DNA from: Pseudomonadota bacterium
Lineage (GTDB): Bacteria > Pseudomonadota > Gammaproteobacteria > Xanthomonadales > Xanthomonadaceae
DNA length: 27,913 nucleotides
Assembly: GCA_023394655.1 (NCBI GenBank)
Contig: JAEXAG010000034.1
Location: 1-27,913 of the forward strand
Reading direction: 5' to 3'
Positions 1 through 8,415 of this stretch are shown here, in pieces; positions within the stretch are counted from its first letter, which is position 1; each line of letters starts with the position of its first letter. The notes beneath the pieces were generated by a model. The model searched no databases. It saw nothing but the letters and a program-made list of their open reading frames with translations, and was not told the origin of the DNA. Both the position numbers and the translations under genes were made by a program.

Positions 1-191
1 AGGTACCGGTGAGCGGGCTGGTGGTGACCAAGCTCGACGGCACCGCGAAGGGCGGCGTGGTGTTCGCGCTGGCCCGCGAGTTCGGCATCCCGATCCGCTT
101 CGCCGGCATCGGCGAGCGCCCCGAGGATCTGCGCGTGTTCGATGCCGCGGCCTTCGTGGATGCGCTCCTGCCCGAGTCGCTCGGCCAGTGA
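1..191 (+). CDS. ftsY: Signal recognition particle receptor FtsY, C-terminal end (partial)
   Basis: This is the last roughly 62 residues of FtsY, the membrane-associated SRP-receptor GTPase that delivers ribosome-nascent chain complexes to the Sec translocon. The reading frame is open from the window edge (codons from base 3) to a TGA at 189-191. The visible sequence contains the GTPase-domain stretch VTKLDGTAKGG (the TKxD guanine-specificity motif) and then the typical FtsY ending IGERPEDLRVFDAAAFVDALL. The N-terminal and most of the NG domain lie outside the window. The stop overlaps the next gene's GTG by four bases (GTGA), so translation of the two is probably coupled. Identification is firm; only the upstream extent is unknown. 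Confidence 0.93.
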   Translation, partial: VPVSGLVVTKLDGTAKGGVVFALAREFGIPIRFAGIGERPEDLRVFDAAAFVDALLPESLGQ

Positions 192-1480
192 GCCCCGGCG
201 CGGCAGCGGATGTCGCGTCGCCCCGCAAGCGCCGCCGGCTGTACTGGCTGCTGGCCGCCATCGTGCTGCTCCTCGCGGGCAGCGCCGGGCTGCGGTTCCT
301 CCTTCGCCCCGAGTTCGCGACCGGGGTGATCCTGGACGCGGCCGGCAACGCGCTCGGCCTGGAGATCACCGCCAGCGGCCCGGCCGAGTACGACATCCGC
401 GGCACGCCAAGGCTGGTGTTGCGCGGCATCCGCGCCCGGCAGCCCGGTGCGGCCATCGACGTGCTGCAGGCAGACCGCCTGCTGCTTTCCGTGCCCTGGG
501 AAACGCTGCGCCAACGCGGGGAAGCACTGGATGTCGATCGCGTCGAGCTGGATGCGCCCGTGCTGGATCTCGCCGCGCTGCAGGCCTGGCTTCGGACCCG
601 GCCGGAAACCGGGGCACGCCGATTGCCGAATTTCGAGCGCGGCCTGCACGTCAGCGACGGGACGCTGGCCGGCGATGGCTGGCAGGTCGGGCAGTTGTCG
701 ATCGACCTGCCCCGCTTCGTGCCCGGCCAGCCACTCGCCCTGCGGCTGGAAGGCCGGCATCTCGGCGATGGCCTGCAGGTGCCGTTCCGGCTGGCCGTGG
801 CGATGAGCCGCGCGGCTGCGGAATCCGGGCTCGGCATCAGCGGCACGCTGGCGCCGCAGGCGGCCGAATGGCGGCTGCCGATGCGATTGCGCCTGCGCGC
901 GCGCGCTCGCTTGCGCGATGGCGGCATCGAACTGCAGCCTGCGCTGCTTGGCCTGTCCGCACGATTCGTCGGCGCCCACGAGAACGAAGGCACCGATTTC
1001 GCACTGGGCGCCCACGGCCCGGCGCGGATTTCCGCGGAAGGACTGGACTGGCCGGCGCTCGCGCTCGCATTGCGCGGCGGCGGCACCGTGCCGGCGCTGG
1101 ATGCGCGCGGGCATCTGCATTTCAAGCAAGAGCTCAACCTGGCACTCGCCGGCGAGATCGCCGATTGGCCGGCGCGATGGCCGCGATTGCCCGAGCCGCT
1201 GGCACGATCGCGCTCACCGCTTCCGTTCACTCTGGCGTATCGCGGCGATGCCGGCCTCGACGCCCCGCTGGCCTTGAGCCTGCAACGCGACCGCAGCCGC
1301 TTCGAAGGCCGCCTGCGGCTGCCGGACATGCTGGACTGGAGCCGCGCCCCGCTCTCGGGCTCGCCGCTGCCGCCCCTCGACGGCAGGTTGGTGTCCGATC
1401 GGCTGGAAATCGGCGGTGCGGTGCTGGAAGGCGTCCAGCTCGACATCGACGATCCCGGTCTCCCGGAGCCGCCACCGTGA
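188..1480 (+). CDS. AsmA-like membrane-anchored protein of unknown function
   Basis: This encodes 430 residues. A basic N-terminus (KRRR, near residues 13-17) precedes one hydrophobic segment at about residues 18-38, consistent with a signal anchor that leaves the rest in the periplasm. The remainder is rich in repeated amphipathic strands and Leu/Arg-rich blocks, resembling the AsmA/TamB-like class of beta-rich envelope proteins, but I see no diagnostic catalytic motif. The GTG start at 188 overlaps the ftsY stop, and its TGA at 1478-1480 overlaps the mutY GTG, so it is embedded in a coupled operon. The AsmA-like label is an inference from architecture; the role is unknown. The product is short compared with AsmA itself (over 600 residues). 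Confidence 0.7.
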   Translation: MSPGAAADVASPRKRRRLYWLLAAIVLLLAGSAGLRFLLRPEFATGVILDAAGNALGLEITASGPAEYDIRGTPRLVLRGIRARQPGAAIDVLQADRLLLSVPWETLRQRGEALDVDRVELDAPVLDLAALQAWLRTRPETGARRLPNFERGLHVSDGTLAGDGWQVGQLSIDLPRFVPGQPLALRLEGRHLGDGLQVPFRLAVAMSRAAAESGLGISGTLAPQAAEWRLPMRLRLRARARLRDGGIELQPALLGLSARFVGAHENEGTDFALGAHGPARISAEGLDWPALALALRGGGTVPALDARGHLHFKQELNLALAGEIADWPARWPRLPEPLARSRSPLPFTLAYRGDAGLDAPLALSLQRDRSRFEGRLRLPDMLDWSRAPLSGSPLPPLDGRLVSDRLEIGGAVLEGVQLDIDDPGLPEPPP

Positions 1481-2538
1481 GCACCTTCGCCGAACGCCTG
1501 CTCGAATGGTTCGATGCCCACGGCCGCCGCGGCCTGCCATGGATGCAGCCACGCACGCCATATCGCGTCTGGCTTTCGGAAATCATGCTGCAGCAGACCC
1601 AGGTGGCGACGGTCATTCCCTACTTCGGGCGTTTCGTCGCCGCCTTGCCCTCACTGCCGGCACTGGCCGCCGCCGAACCCGACGAAGTGCTGGCGCTGTG
1701 GTCCGGCCTCGGCTACTACAGCCGCGCGCGCAACCTGCATGCCGCCGCGCGCCAGTGCGTGGCGATGCATGGCGGCGAACTGCCGCGTGATTTCGATGCG
1801 CTGCTGGCCCTGCCCGGCATCGGCCGCAGCACAGCCGGCGCCATCCTCGCCCAGGCGTGGGGCGATCCGCGCCCGATCCTCGACGGCAACGTCAAGCGCC
1901 TGCTTGCGCGCCTGCATGGCGTCGAGGGCTGGCCGGGCCTGCCGGCGGTGGAGCGGCAGCTGTGGGCAATCGCCGAGGCCGCCCTCCCCGCTTCCGCGCC
2001 GGCGCGCGAACGAATGGCCGATTACACCCAGGCGCAGATGGATTTCGGCGCCACCCTCTGCAGCCGCGGCCGGCCGCTATGCAACAGCTGCCCGTTCGCC
2101 GTGGATTGCGTGGCGCGAAGGGAGGGCCGCACCGCCACGCTGCCGACGCCCCGGCCCCGGAAACCCTTGCCGCAGCGCGAAACCCGCATGCTCTGGCTGC
2201 GCGATGCCGACGGACGGACGCTGCTCGCGAAACGGCCTGCGGCCGGCGTCTGGCCTACGCTGTGGTCGCTGCCGGAGGCCGATGACGAGGCCACGCTGAT
2301 GGCGCTGGCCCGTCGCCACGCCGACATCGCCACGAACGGGCGGGCACGCCCCTTGCCCGGCATCGAGCACGTCTTCACCCACTTCAAGCTGCGCATCCAC
2401 CCGCTTCTCGTCGAAGGCGCGAACGCGCGCACGGCGGTGGGCGACAATGACGCGTGGCGCTGGGTGCCGCCCGAGGATCTGTCCGCGCTCGGCATCCCCA
2501 GCCCGGTACGCAAACTGATCGAGGAGCCAAACGCATGA
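1477..2538 (+). CDS. mutY: Adenine DNA glycosylase MutY
   Basis: MutY removes adenine mispaired with 8-oxoguanine in base-excision repair. The 353-residue product has the expected order: catalytic Glu35 in SEIMLQQTQV, a helix-hairpin-helix (LPGIGRSTAGAIL, about residues 112-124), catalytic Asp136 in LDGNVKR, a 4Fe-4S cluster motif C195-X6-C202-X2-C205-X5-C211, and a C-terminal Nudix-like 8-oxoG-recognition domain (about 230-350). The GTG start at 1477 gives MSTFAERLLEWF and overlaps the upstream stop (GTGA). The same frame stays open far upstream, but that extension is low-complexity Arg/Ala/Pro translation antisense to any homology and is rejected. Its stop overlaps the yggX start. Length and all key residues are normal for the family. 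Confidence 0.96.
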   Translation: MSTFAERLLEWFDAHGRRGLPWMQPRTPYRVWLSEIMLQQTQVATVIPYFGRFVAALPSLPALAAAEPDEVLALWSGLGYYSRARNLHAAARQCVAMHGGELPRDFDALLALPGIGRSTAGAILAQAWGDPRPILDGNVKRLLARLHGVEGWPGLPAVERQLWAIAEAALPASAPARERMADYTQAQMDFGATLCSRGRPLCNSCPFAVDCVARREGRTATLPTPRPRKPLPQRETRMLWLRDADGRTLLAKRPAAGVWPTLWSLPEADDEATLMALARRHADIATNGRARPLPGIEHVFTHFKLRIHPLLVEGANARTAVGDNDAWRWVPPEDLSALGIPSPVRKLIEEPNA

Positions 2539-2804
2539 GCCGCACCGTGTTCTGCCAGCGCGAACAGCGCGAAACCGAAGGTCTGGATTTCGTCCCGTGG
2601 CCGGGCGAGATGGGCAAGCGCGTGTTCGAGAACGTCGGCAAGCCGGCTTGGGCCGAATGGCTGGCGCACCAGACCATGCTCATCAACGAGAACCGCCTCT
2701 CGCCGCGGAATCCGGAACACCGCGCCTTCCTCGAGCGCGAGATGGAGAAGTACTTCTTCGGCGAGGGCGCGGAGAAGCCCGCAGGCTACGTGCCGGAAGC
2801 CTGA
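2535..2804 (+). CDS. yggX: Probable Fe(2+)-trafficking protein YggX
   Basis: This is a small cytosolic protein (89 residues) of the YggX family, linked to iron trafficking and protection of Fe-S clusters from oxidation. Diagnostic features are the N-terminal RTVFCQREQRETEGLD block with conserved Cys7, then the W-x-E-W-L-x-H-Q-T-M-L-I-N-E central motif and a C-terminal EMEKYFFGEG region. The ATG at 2535 overlaps the mutY stop as ATGA. Co-location with mutY is common in gammaproteobacteria and makes sense because MutY carries a 4Fe-4S cluster. Length matches the family norm of about 90 residues. Confidence 0.96.
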   Translation: MSRTVFCQREQRETEGLDFVPWPGEMGKRVFENVGKPAWAEWLAHQTMLINENRLSPRNPEHRAFLEREMEKYFFGEGAEKPAGYVPEA

Positions 2805-2813
2805 GCCTGCCGC

Positions 2814-3242
2814 TCAGTCGCCCGTGCGCGCGGCACGCTCGGCCGCACGCACCGCATCCAGATCGACCGGGCGGATCTCGCGGATCGTGCAGCGCAACCC
2901 CGGGCGCGAAAGCGAGCCGACCGAATCGAAGTTCGCGCTGATCCGGCTTCCGCTGGAATGGATCACCAGCCGTGGCGAGGTGCTGTCGTCGTCCAGGCAG
3001 GGCGGGTCGATGCGCAGCAGCCAGTTGCGACGCGGGCTCTGCATCAGCAGCAGGTGCTCGCCATCGATCGTGGCGAAGCCGCTGGCCGGCGACAGATACG
3101 GAATACTGGCGACCGGCTCGCCGGCGTGGGCCAGATGCCTTTCAAGTCGCGCGGGGTCGGCTGCGGGCGTGCTGGCGCAGGCAGCGAGCATCGCGCCTGC
3201 CAGTAACGGCGCCGTGGCGCGCAATGCGGATCGTGTGTCCAT
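2814..3242 (-). CDS. Small lipoprotein, DUF6491-like
   Basis: This encodes 142 residues starting MDTRSALR, with a short hydrophobic stretch and a lipobox LAAC (Cys22), so it is predicted to be a lipidated envelope protein. The mature part is about 120 residues and has one further pair of cysteines (in DPPCLDDD and GLRCTIREI) that could form a disulfide. The final segment CTIREIRPVDLDAVRAAERAAR resembles the small lipoprotein family common in Xanthomonadales that I associate with DUF6491; that assignment is from memory. It is convergent with yggX and divergent from the tRNA promoter. Function is unknown. Confidence 0.75.
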   Translation of the reverse strand: MDTRSALRATAPLLAGAMLAACASTPAADPARLERHLAHAGEPVASIPYLSPASGFATIDGEHLLLMQSPRRNWLLRIDPPCLDDDSTSPRLVIHSSGSRISANFDSVGSLSRPGLRCTIREIRPVDLDAVRAAERAARTGD

Positions 3243-3324
3243 CGTCGTCCTCGGTATGCGTGCGGTTTCAGCCGATCATGCGCCCGGCAAACGCGCTTCG
3301 GCCAACCTTTCCCATCCGAGGGTA

Positions 3325-3353
3325 TTGCCCGATTCAGATTCAGCCCGTATCAT
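3325..3353 (+). promoter_or_regulatory. Sigma-70-type promoter of tRNA-Phe
   Basis: A -35 hexamer TTGCCC (3325-3330) and a -10 hexamer TATCAT (3348-3353) are separated by exactly 17 bases. The predicted start near 3360 would give a 5' leader of about 24 nt before the tRNA at 3384. The stretch just after the -10 (GCCCGGCTCGGG) is very GC-rich, as is usual for stringently controlled stable-RNA promoters. Confidence 0.6.
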
Positions 3354-3383
3354 GCCCGGCTCGGGTCGACCCGCAGCCACATT

Positions 3384-3459
3384 GGCCGGGTAGCTCAGTT
3401 GGTAGAGCAGGGGATTGAAAATCCCCGTGTCGGGGGTTCGATTCCCTCCCCGGCCACCA
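3384..3459 (+). tRNA. tRNA-Phe (anticodon GAA)
   Basis: This is a 76-nt tRNA with an encoded CCA end. The acceptor stem is GGCCGGG (3384-3390) pairing with CCCGGCC (3449-3455), with discriminator A3456 and CCA at 3457-3459. The D-arm TAGCTCAGTTGGTAGAGCA is standard. The anticodon arm is GGGGA-TTGAAAA-TCCCC, giving anticodon GAA (phenylalanine). The T-arm GGGGG-TTCGATT-CCCTC carries the conserved TTCGA. It is a single tRNA unit with its own promoter and terminator. Confidence 0.98.
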
Positions 3460-3489
3460 CTGCGGAAGTCGATTTCCCCGTTCAAGATC

Positions 3490-3521
3490 AAGGGCTTGCA
3501 GAAATGCAGGCCCTTTTTTTT
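3490..3521 (+). terminator. Strong rho-independent terminator after tRNA-Phe
   Basis: An 11-bp stem (AAGGGCTTGCA, 3490-3500, pairing with TGCAGGCCCTT, 3505-3515, including one G-T pair) closes a GAAA tetraloop. It runs directly into eight consecutive T bases (3514-3521). It lies 30 nt after the tRNA CCA end and is the clearest intrinsic terminator in the window. The 145 nt between it and the next gene hold little besides a possible -10 (TATCCT, 3632-3637). Confidence 0.93.
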
Positions 3522-3666
3522 CTTTCCGGCAGGCAGATTCCCTGCGGCTCCGGTTCGCCGCGAATCGGCCACGTACCCCTATGCCGCTGCCCTGCCTCCT
3601 CCTTCTCGCTGCCCGCCGCATCCATTCGCGTTATCCTTCTGGACGATCCCGTACGGAGTGGAACGG

Positions 3667-4143
3667 ATGAAGATTCTGGTGCGTCTTGCCCTGCTGCTCG
3701 CCCTTGCCACGCTGCTTTCCGCCTGCGCAAGTTCGGGCGGGCGCCGTGTCTCCGAGCCGGCCGCGAGCCTGCAGCAAGTCACCGTGGATGCCGCCGGCAA
3801 CTGGTCCGTGCAACTGCGCCTGCAGAACTACAGCAGCATGCCGATGCGCTTCGAAAGCGTGGATCTGGCACTGGTGCTCGGTGGCGTGGCCGCCGGCAAC
3901 CTGGTGGCACGGCCGGCACTGGACATCGGCCCCGAATCCGCCGACGTGCTGGCTCTTCAACTGGTACCCGCCCCCGCGGCGCGCCTGCAGGTGGCCGACG
4001 CACTCGCATCCGGTCGCTCCATCGCCTATTCGCTTGAAGGCAGCGTCGCGGCCCGCCCCGAGTCCGGCGGCAGTCGCCAGTTCCGCATCCGCCGCGACAG
4101 CGAGCTGAGCCCCGCGCCCGGCCTGCCCGGCGTGCTGCGCTGA
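3667..4143 (+). CDS. LEA14/WHy-domain-like lipoprotein
   Basis: This is a 158-residue predicted lipoprotein: the signal MKILVRLALLLALATLLSAC has a lipobox LSAC with Cys20. The mature part (about residues 30-155) has a pattern typical of the WHy/LEA-type-2 fold: an N-rich strand segment QLRLQNYSSMPMRFESVDLAL, then GGVAAGNLV and a closing strand that ends FRIRRDSEL. These small envelope lipoproteins are often annotated as LEA type 2 and have no defined reaction. The ATG at 3667 is chosen because it begins the signal peptide and has GGAG at 3655-3658, 8 nt upstream; the longer open frame upstream runs across the tRNA and terminator and is rejected. Confidence 0.78.
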   Translation: MKILVRLALLLALATLLSACASSGGRRVSEPAASLQQVTVDAAGNWSVQLRLQNYSSMPMRFESVDLALVLGGVAAGNLVARPALDIGPESADVLALQLVPAPAARLQVADALASGRSIAYSLEGSVAARPESGGSRQFRIRRDSELSPAPGLPGVLR

Positions 4144-4174
4144 TCCCGAATCCCATTTCCTGACGGAGACATCC

Positions 4175-5959
4175 ATGAGCCAGTACCGCGCCCCGCTCGA
4201 CGACATCCGCTTCGTCCTGTTCGACGTCCTCGATGTCGAAGGCGAATTCGCCCGGCTCGGCCTGGAGGATGCCGGTCGCGAACTGATCGATGCGGTGCTG
4301 GAGGAAGGCGCGCGCTTCACTTCGCAGGTGCTGGCACCGCTCAATGCCGCCGGCGATGCGGGATGCCGCTTCGATCCGGAAACCGGCGAAGTCGCCACGC
4401 CGGAAGGTTTCCGCTCCGCCTACGAGCGCTTCGTCGAAGGTGGCTGGCCGGGCCTGAACGCACCGGTGGAATACGGCGGCCAGGGCATGCCACACGCACT
4501 GGGCGGCGCGATGAAGGAGATGATCGATGCCGCCAACCTCGCTTGGGGCAACTTCCCGCTGCTCTCGCACGGGGCCACCGAAGCCCTGCTCCACCACGGC
4601 GAGGAATGGCAGCGCGAAGCCTTCCTGAAGCCGCTGGTGGAAGGCCGCTGGACCGGCACCATGTGCCTGACCGAGCCTCACGCCGGCACCGACCTCGGCC
4701 TGCTGCGCACCCGCGCCACGCCCGCCGACGATGGCAGCTTCGCGATCGAAGGCACCAAGATCTTCATCACCGCCGGCGAGCACGACATGGCGGAGAACAT
4801 CGTGCATCTGGTGCTGGCCAAGCTGCCCGACGCGCCGGCCGGAAGCCGCGGCATCTCGCTGTTCGTGGTGCCCAAGTTCAAGGTCGGGCCGGATGGCGCG
4901 ATGGGCGAGCGCAACGCCGTGCGCTGCGGCGCACTCGAACACAAGATGGGCATCCACGGCTCGGCCACCTGCGTGATGAACTTCGACGGCGCCCAGGGCT
5001 GGCTGGTCGGGCAGCCGCACAAGGGCCTGATGGCGATGTTCACCATGATGAACTCGGCACGCCTCGCGGTCGGCCTGCAAGGGCTGGGCCTTGCCGATCG
5101 CGCCTACCAGAATGCGCTCCGCTACGCCCGCGAGCGCCTGCAGATGCGCGCGCTCTCCGGTGCGAAGTTTCCGGACAAGCCGGCCGATCCGATCATCGTC
5201 CACCCGGACGTGCGACGGATGCTGCTCACCCAGAAGGCGCTGGTCGAAGGCGGCCGCCTGCTGGCGAGCCACGCCTTCCTCAACCTCGACATCGCCCAGC
5301 ACGACGCCGACGAAACCCGACGCGCCAACGCCGATGCGCTGGTCGGCTTCCTCACCCCGATCGTCAAGGCTTGCCTGACCGAATGGGGCAACGAGTGCAC
5401 CTACCACGCGCTGCAGTGCTTCGGCGGCCATGGCTACATCGCCGAGCACGGCATGGAGCAGCTCGCCCGCGATGCCCGCATCACCACGCTCTACGAGGGC
5501 ACTACCGGCATCCAGGCGCTCGATCTGGTCGGCCGCAAGCTGCTGCAGCTCAAGGGCACGGGCCTGCGCCTGTTCCTCGAAGAGGCTTCCGCGTTCTGCA
5601 GCCGCGAATCGGCGAACCCGGCGCTGGCGGAATTCCTGCCCACGCTCATCGCCCGTCTGGGCGAGTGGCAGCAGCTTTCGGAGCGCATCGCCGGCGATGC
5701 CGCCCGCGATCCGGAGGAAGTCGGCGGTGCCGCGTGGGATTACCTGTTCTACAGTGGCTACGTCGCACTCGCCTACTGGTGGGCGCGCAGCGTGGCGGCG
5801 GCGGAAGCTTCCGGCCACGCACAGCCGGTCAAGGATGGCAAGCGCGAAACCGCGCGCTTCTATTACGCCCGCATCCTGCCGCGCACGCTGATGCACAAGG
5901 CGGCGATCGAGAGCGGCGTCGGCAACCTGATGGGACTCGATGTCGAGGCGTTCGACTGA
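4175..5959 (+). CDS. Acyl-CoA dehydrogenase, large (~600-residue) type
   Basis: This is a 594-residue FAD-dependent acyl-CoA dehydrogenase for alpha,beta-dehydrogenation of an acyl-CoA, as in beta-oxidation. It has an N-terminal helical extension (MSQYRAPLDDIRFVLFDVL), the signature MCLTEPHAGTDLGLLRTRA near residues 167-185, and GGHGYIAEHGMEQLARDARITTLYEGTTGIQALDL with the catalytic Glu441 in LYEGTTG. It ends in the extra C-terminal domain that marks the longer group shared with DmdC-type 3-methylmercaptopropionyl-CoA dehydrogenases. GGAGA lies 5 nt before the ATG. The substrate cannot be set from sequence: medium/long-chain acyl-CoA is the default, and DmdC activity is only a family relationship. 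It appears to be monocistronic, 31 nt after the lipoprotein gene. Confidence 0.93.
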   Translation: MSQYRAPLDDIRFVLFDVLDVEGEFARLGLEDAGRELIDAVLEEGARFTSQVLAPLNAAGDAGCRFDPETGEVATPEGFRSAYERFVEGGWPGLNAPVEYGGQGMPHALGGAMKEMIDAANLAWGNFPLLSHGATEALLHHGEEWQREAFLKPLVEGRWTGTMCLTEPHAGTDLGLLRTRATPADDGSFAIEGTKIFITAGEHDMAENIVHLVLAKLPDAPAGSRGISLFVVPKFKVGPDGAMGERNAVRCGALEHKMGIHGSATCVMNFDGAQGWLVGQPHKGLMAMFTMMNSARLAVGLQGLGLADRAYQNALRYARERLQMRALSGAKFPDKPADPIIVHPDVRRMLLTQKALVEGGRLLASHAFLNLDIAQHDADETRRANADALVGFLTPIVKACLTEWGNECTYHALQCFGGHGYIAEHGMEQLARDARITTLYEGTTGIQALDLVGRKLLQLKGTGLRLFLEEASAFCSRESANPALAEFLPTLIARLGEWQQLSERIAGDAARDPEEVGGAAWDYLFYSGYVALAYWWARSVAAAEASGHAQPVKDGKRETARFYYARILPRTLMHKAAIESGVGNLMGLDVEAFD

Positions 5960-5967
5960 CGCGGGAC

Positions 5968-5996
5968 TTGCATTCGCAATTCGTGGGTAGTATTAC
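5968..5996 (+). promoter_or_regulatory. lexA promoter (predicted leaderless)
   Basis: A -35-like TTGCAT (5968-5973) and -10-like TATTAC (5991-5996) are 17 bases apart. Transcription would start about 7 nt later, at 6003-6004, which is the lexA ATG itself. No Shine-Dalgarno sequence precedes that ATG, so a leaderless mRNA is likely. Confidence 0.6.
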
Positions 5997-5999
5997 TAC
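5987..5999. promoter_or_regulatory. LexA operator (SOS box) in the lexA promoter
   Basis: A perfect inverted repeat, GTAGTA-T-TACTAC, lies 5-17 nt before the lexA ATG and fully covers the predicted -10. It has the TAGTA..TACTA character known for LexA sites in Xanthomonas and Xylella rather than the E. coli CTGT-N8-ACAG form. Its position implies direct autorepression of lexA. No second copy is visible before recA. Confidence 0.8.
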
Positions 6000-6003
6000 T
6001 GAC

Positions 6004-6663
6004 ATGCACAAGCCCGCGCTCTCCGACGTCCAGCAGGCCATCCTCGGCTTCATCGCCGAACGCATCGAAGCCGACGGCTTCCCGCCCGCGCAACTCGAAA
6101 TCGCGCGGGCCTTCGGCTTCAGCGGCGTGCGGGGTGCCCAGTACCACCTCGAAGCCCTGGAAGCCGCGGGGATGATCGAGCGCAAGCCGGGCGTCGCCCG
6201 CAGCCTGCGCATCCTTCGTCCACTCCCCTCGCCGCAGGCCACGCTTCCGTTCGCCACGCAGCCCCCCCTGCCCGACGATGCCCTGCAACTTCCCGTGCTG
6301 GGCCAGGTGGCGGCCGGACAGCCCATCGGTGCCGACATCGGCAGCGACCAGGTGCTGATCCTCGACCGTGTGCTGTTCTCGCCGCGTCCGGACTACCTGC
6401 TCAAGGTCAAGGGCGATTCGATGATCGACGAGGGCATCTTCGATGGCGACCTGATCGGCGTGCATCGCACGGCCGACGCACGCAACGGCCAGATCGTGGT
6501 CGCCCGCATCGACGAGGAAATCACGGTGAAGCTGCTGAAGAAGACCCGCGATCGCATCCGCCTGCTGCCGCGCAATCCCGATTACGCGCCGATCGACGTC
6601 CTGCCCGGGCAGGATTTCGCCATCGAGGGCCTGTATTGCGGACTCGTCCGGCCCAACCGTTGA
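6004..6663 (+). CDS. lexA: LexA repressor
   Basis: LexA is the SOS-response repressor that cleaves itself when RecA filaments form. The 219-residue product has an N-terminal winged helix-turn-helix (about 8-70; EIARAFGFSGVRGAQYHLEAL, the recognition helix type seen in xanthomonads). The autocleavage site is Ala104-Gly105 (QVAAGQP). The Ser/Lys dyad is Ser139 (KGDSMID) and Lys176 (EITVKLLKK); the 37-residue Ser-Lys spacing equals that of E. coli LexA. The start at ATG 6004 gives MHKPALSDVQQAIL, and the much longer open frame upstream overlaps the acyl-CoA dehydrogenase in another frame and is spurious. It sits 163 nt upstream of recA and is controlled by the palindrome over its own -10. Confidence 0.97.
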   Translation: MHKPALSDVQQAILGFIAERIEADGFPPAQLEIARAFGFSGVRGAQYHLEALEAAGMIERKPGVARSLRILRPLPSPQATLPFATQPPLPDDALQLPVLGQVAAGQPIGADIGSDQVLILDRVLFSPRPDYLLKVKGDSMIDEGIFDGDLIGVHRTADARNGQIVVARIDEEITVKLLKKTRDRIRLLPRNPDYAPIDVLPGQDFAIEGLYCGLVRPNR

Positions 6664-6826
6664 GCTTTTTCCCACACTTCACCCGGCTTTCCCCGGGTGC
6701 CGGCGGCCGGTCGAGGCAATTAATTTCGATCCCGGGCAACCCGTCGCAGTCCGTGCGACACCCCTGCCCCATGATGGCGACATGACGAAAGCACGCAAGA
6801 ATCCCCCCACTTCCGAGGACACCAAG

Positions 6827-7854
<1,028 letters not shown>

Positions 7855-7858
<4 letters not shown>

Positions 7859-8379
7859 GCAAGTCGCCCGGCGCCGGCGCAGACAAGGAAAGCCCGCGTC
7901 GGCGTCGGGCGGCGCCCGAGCCGAGCCCGGCGCAACGCGCGCTGGGCCTGCTCGTCAGGCGCGAGCACTCGCGCAAGGAACTGACCCGCAAGCTGCAGCT
8001 GCGCGGCGTGGAACCCGAAGAGGCCACGGCGGCGGCCGAGCGCATGGCGGAGGCGGGCTGGCAGGACGATGCGCGCTTCGCCGGGTTCCTCGTCCGCAAC
8101 CGTGCCGCGCAGGGCCACGGGCCGGTGCGGATCCGCGCCGAGCTGGCCACGCATGGGCTGGATGAGGCGATCGTGCAGGCGGCGATGGAAAGCCACGAGG
8201 GCGACTGGCAGGAATCCGCCAACACGCTGGTGGCGCGGCGTTTCGGGCCCGCACTCCGGAATGACCGAGCCCTGCAGCGCAAGGCCGGCGAGTTCCTGCT
8301 GCGGCGCGGCTTCACCATGGAGCAGATGCGCCACGCCACCAACGGCGACGCCTTCGACGATCTCGAAAGCTTCGATTGA
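7855..8379 (+). CDS. recX: Regulatory protein RecX
   Basis: RecX caps and destabilises RecA filaments, damping recombination and coprotease activity. The 174-residue product has a basic, disordered N-terminus (about 1-25) and then tandem three-helix RecX repeats: AQRALGLLVRREHSRKELTRKLQLRG, then MAEAGWQDDARFAGFLVRNRAAQGHGPVRIRAEL, and a final LQRKAGEFLLRRGFTMEQMRHA. The ATG at 7855 overlaps the recA stop by four bases, so RecX synthesis is coupled to RecA translation, as in many proteobacteria. Length is normal. Confidence 0.95.
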
Positions 8380-8415
8380 ATCGATGCCCCTGAATCAACG
8401 CGCTACGCGCCGACC

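Noticed and set aside
142..1476. In-frame upstream extension of mutY (to about 798 residues)
   Set aside because: It is Arg/Ala/Pro-rich translation overlapping the AsmA-like gene in another frame; the MutY family start and the GTGA overlap are at 1477.
3399..3666. Upstream extension of the WHy/LEA-like lipoprotein frame
   Set aside because: It crosses the tRNA and its terminator; the signal peptide and Shine-Dalgarno place the start at 3667.
3779..5896. Long minus-strand open frame (705 residues) opposite the acyl-CoA dehydrogenase
   Set aside because: It is a shadow of the clear + strand gene in GC-rich DNA; its residues show no recognisable motif.
6680..6699. Hairpin between lexA and recA as a terminator
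   Set aside because: The 7-bp stem is not followed by a T-run, so I do not call it.
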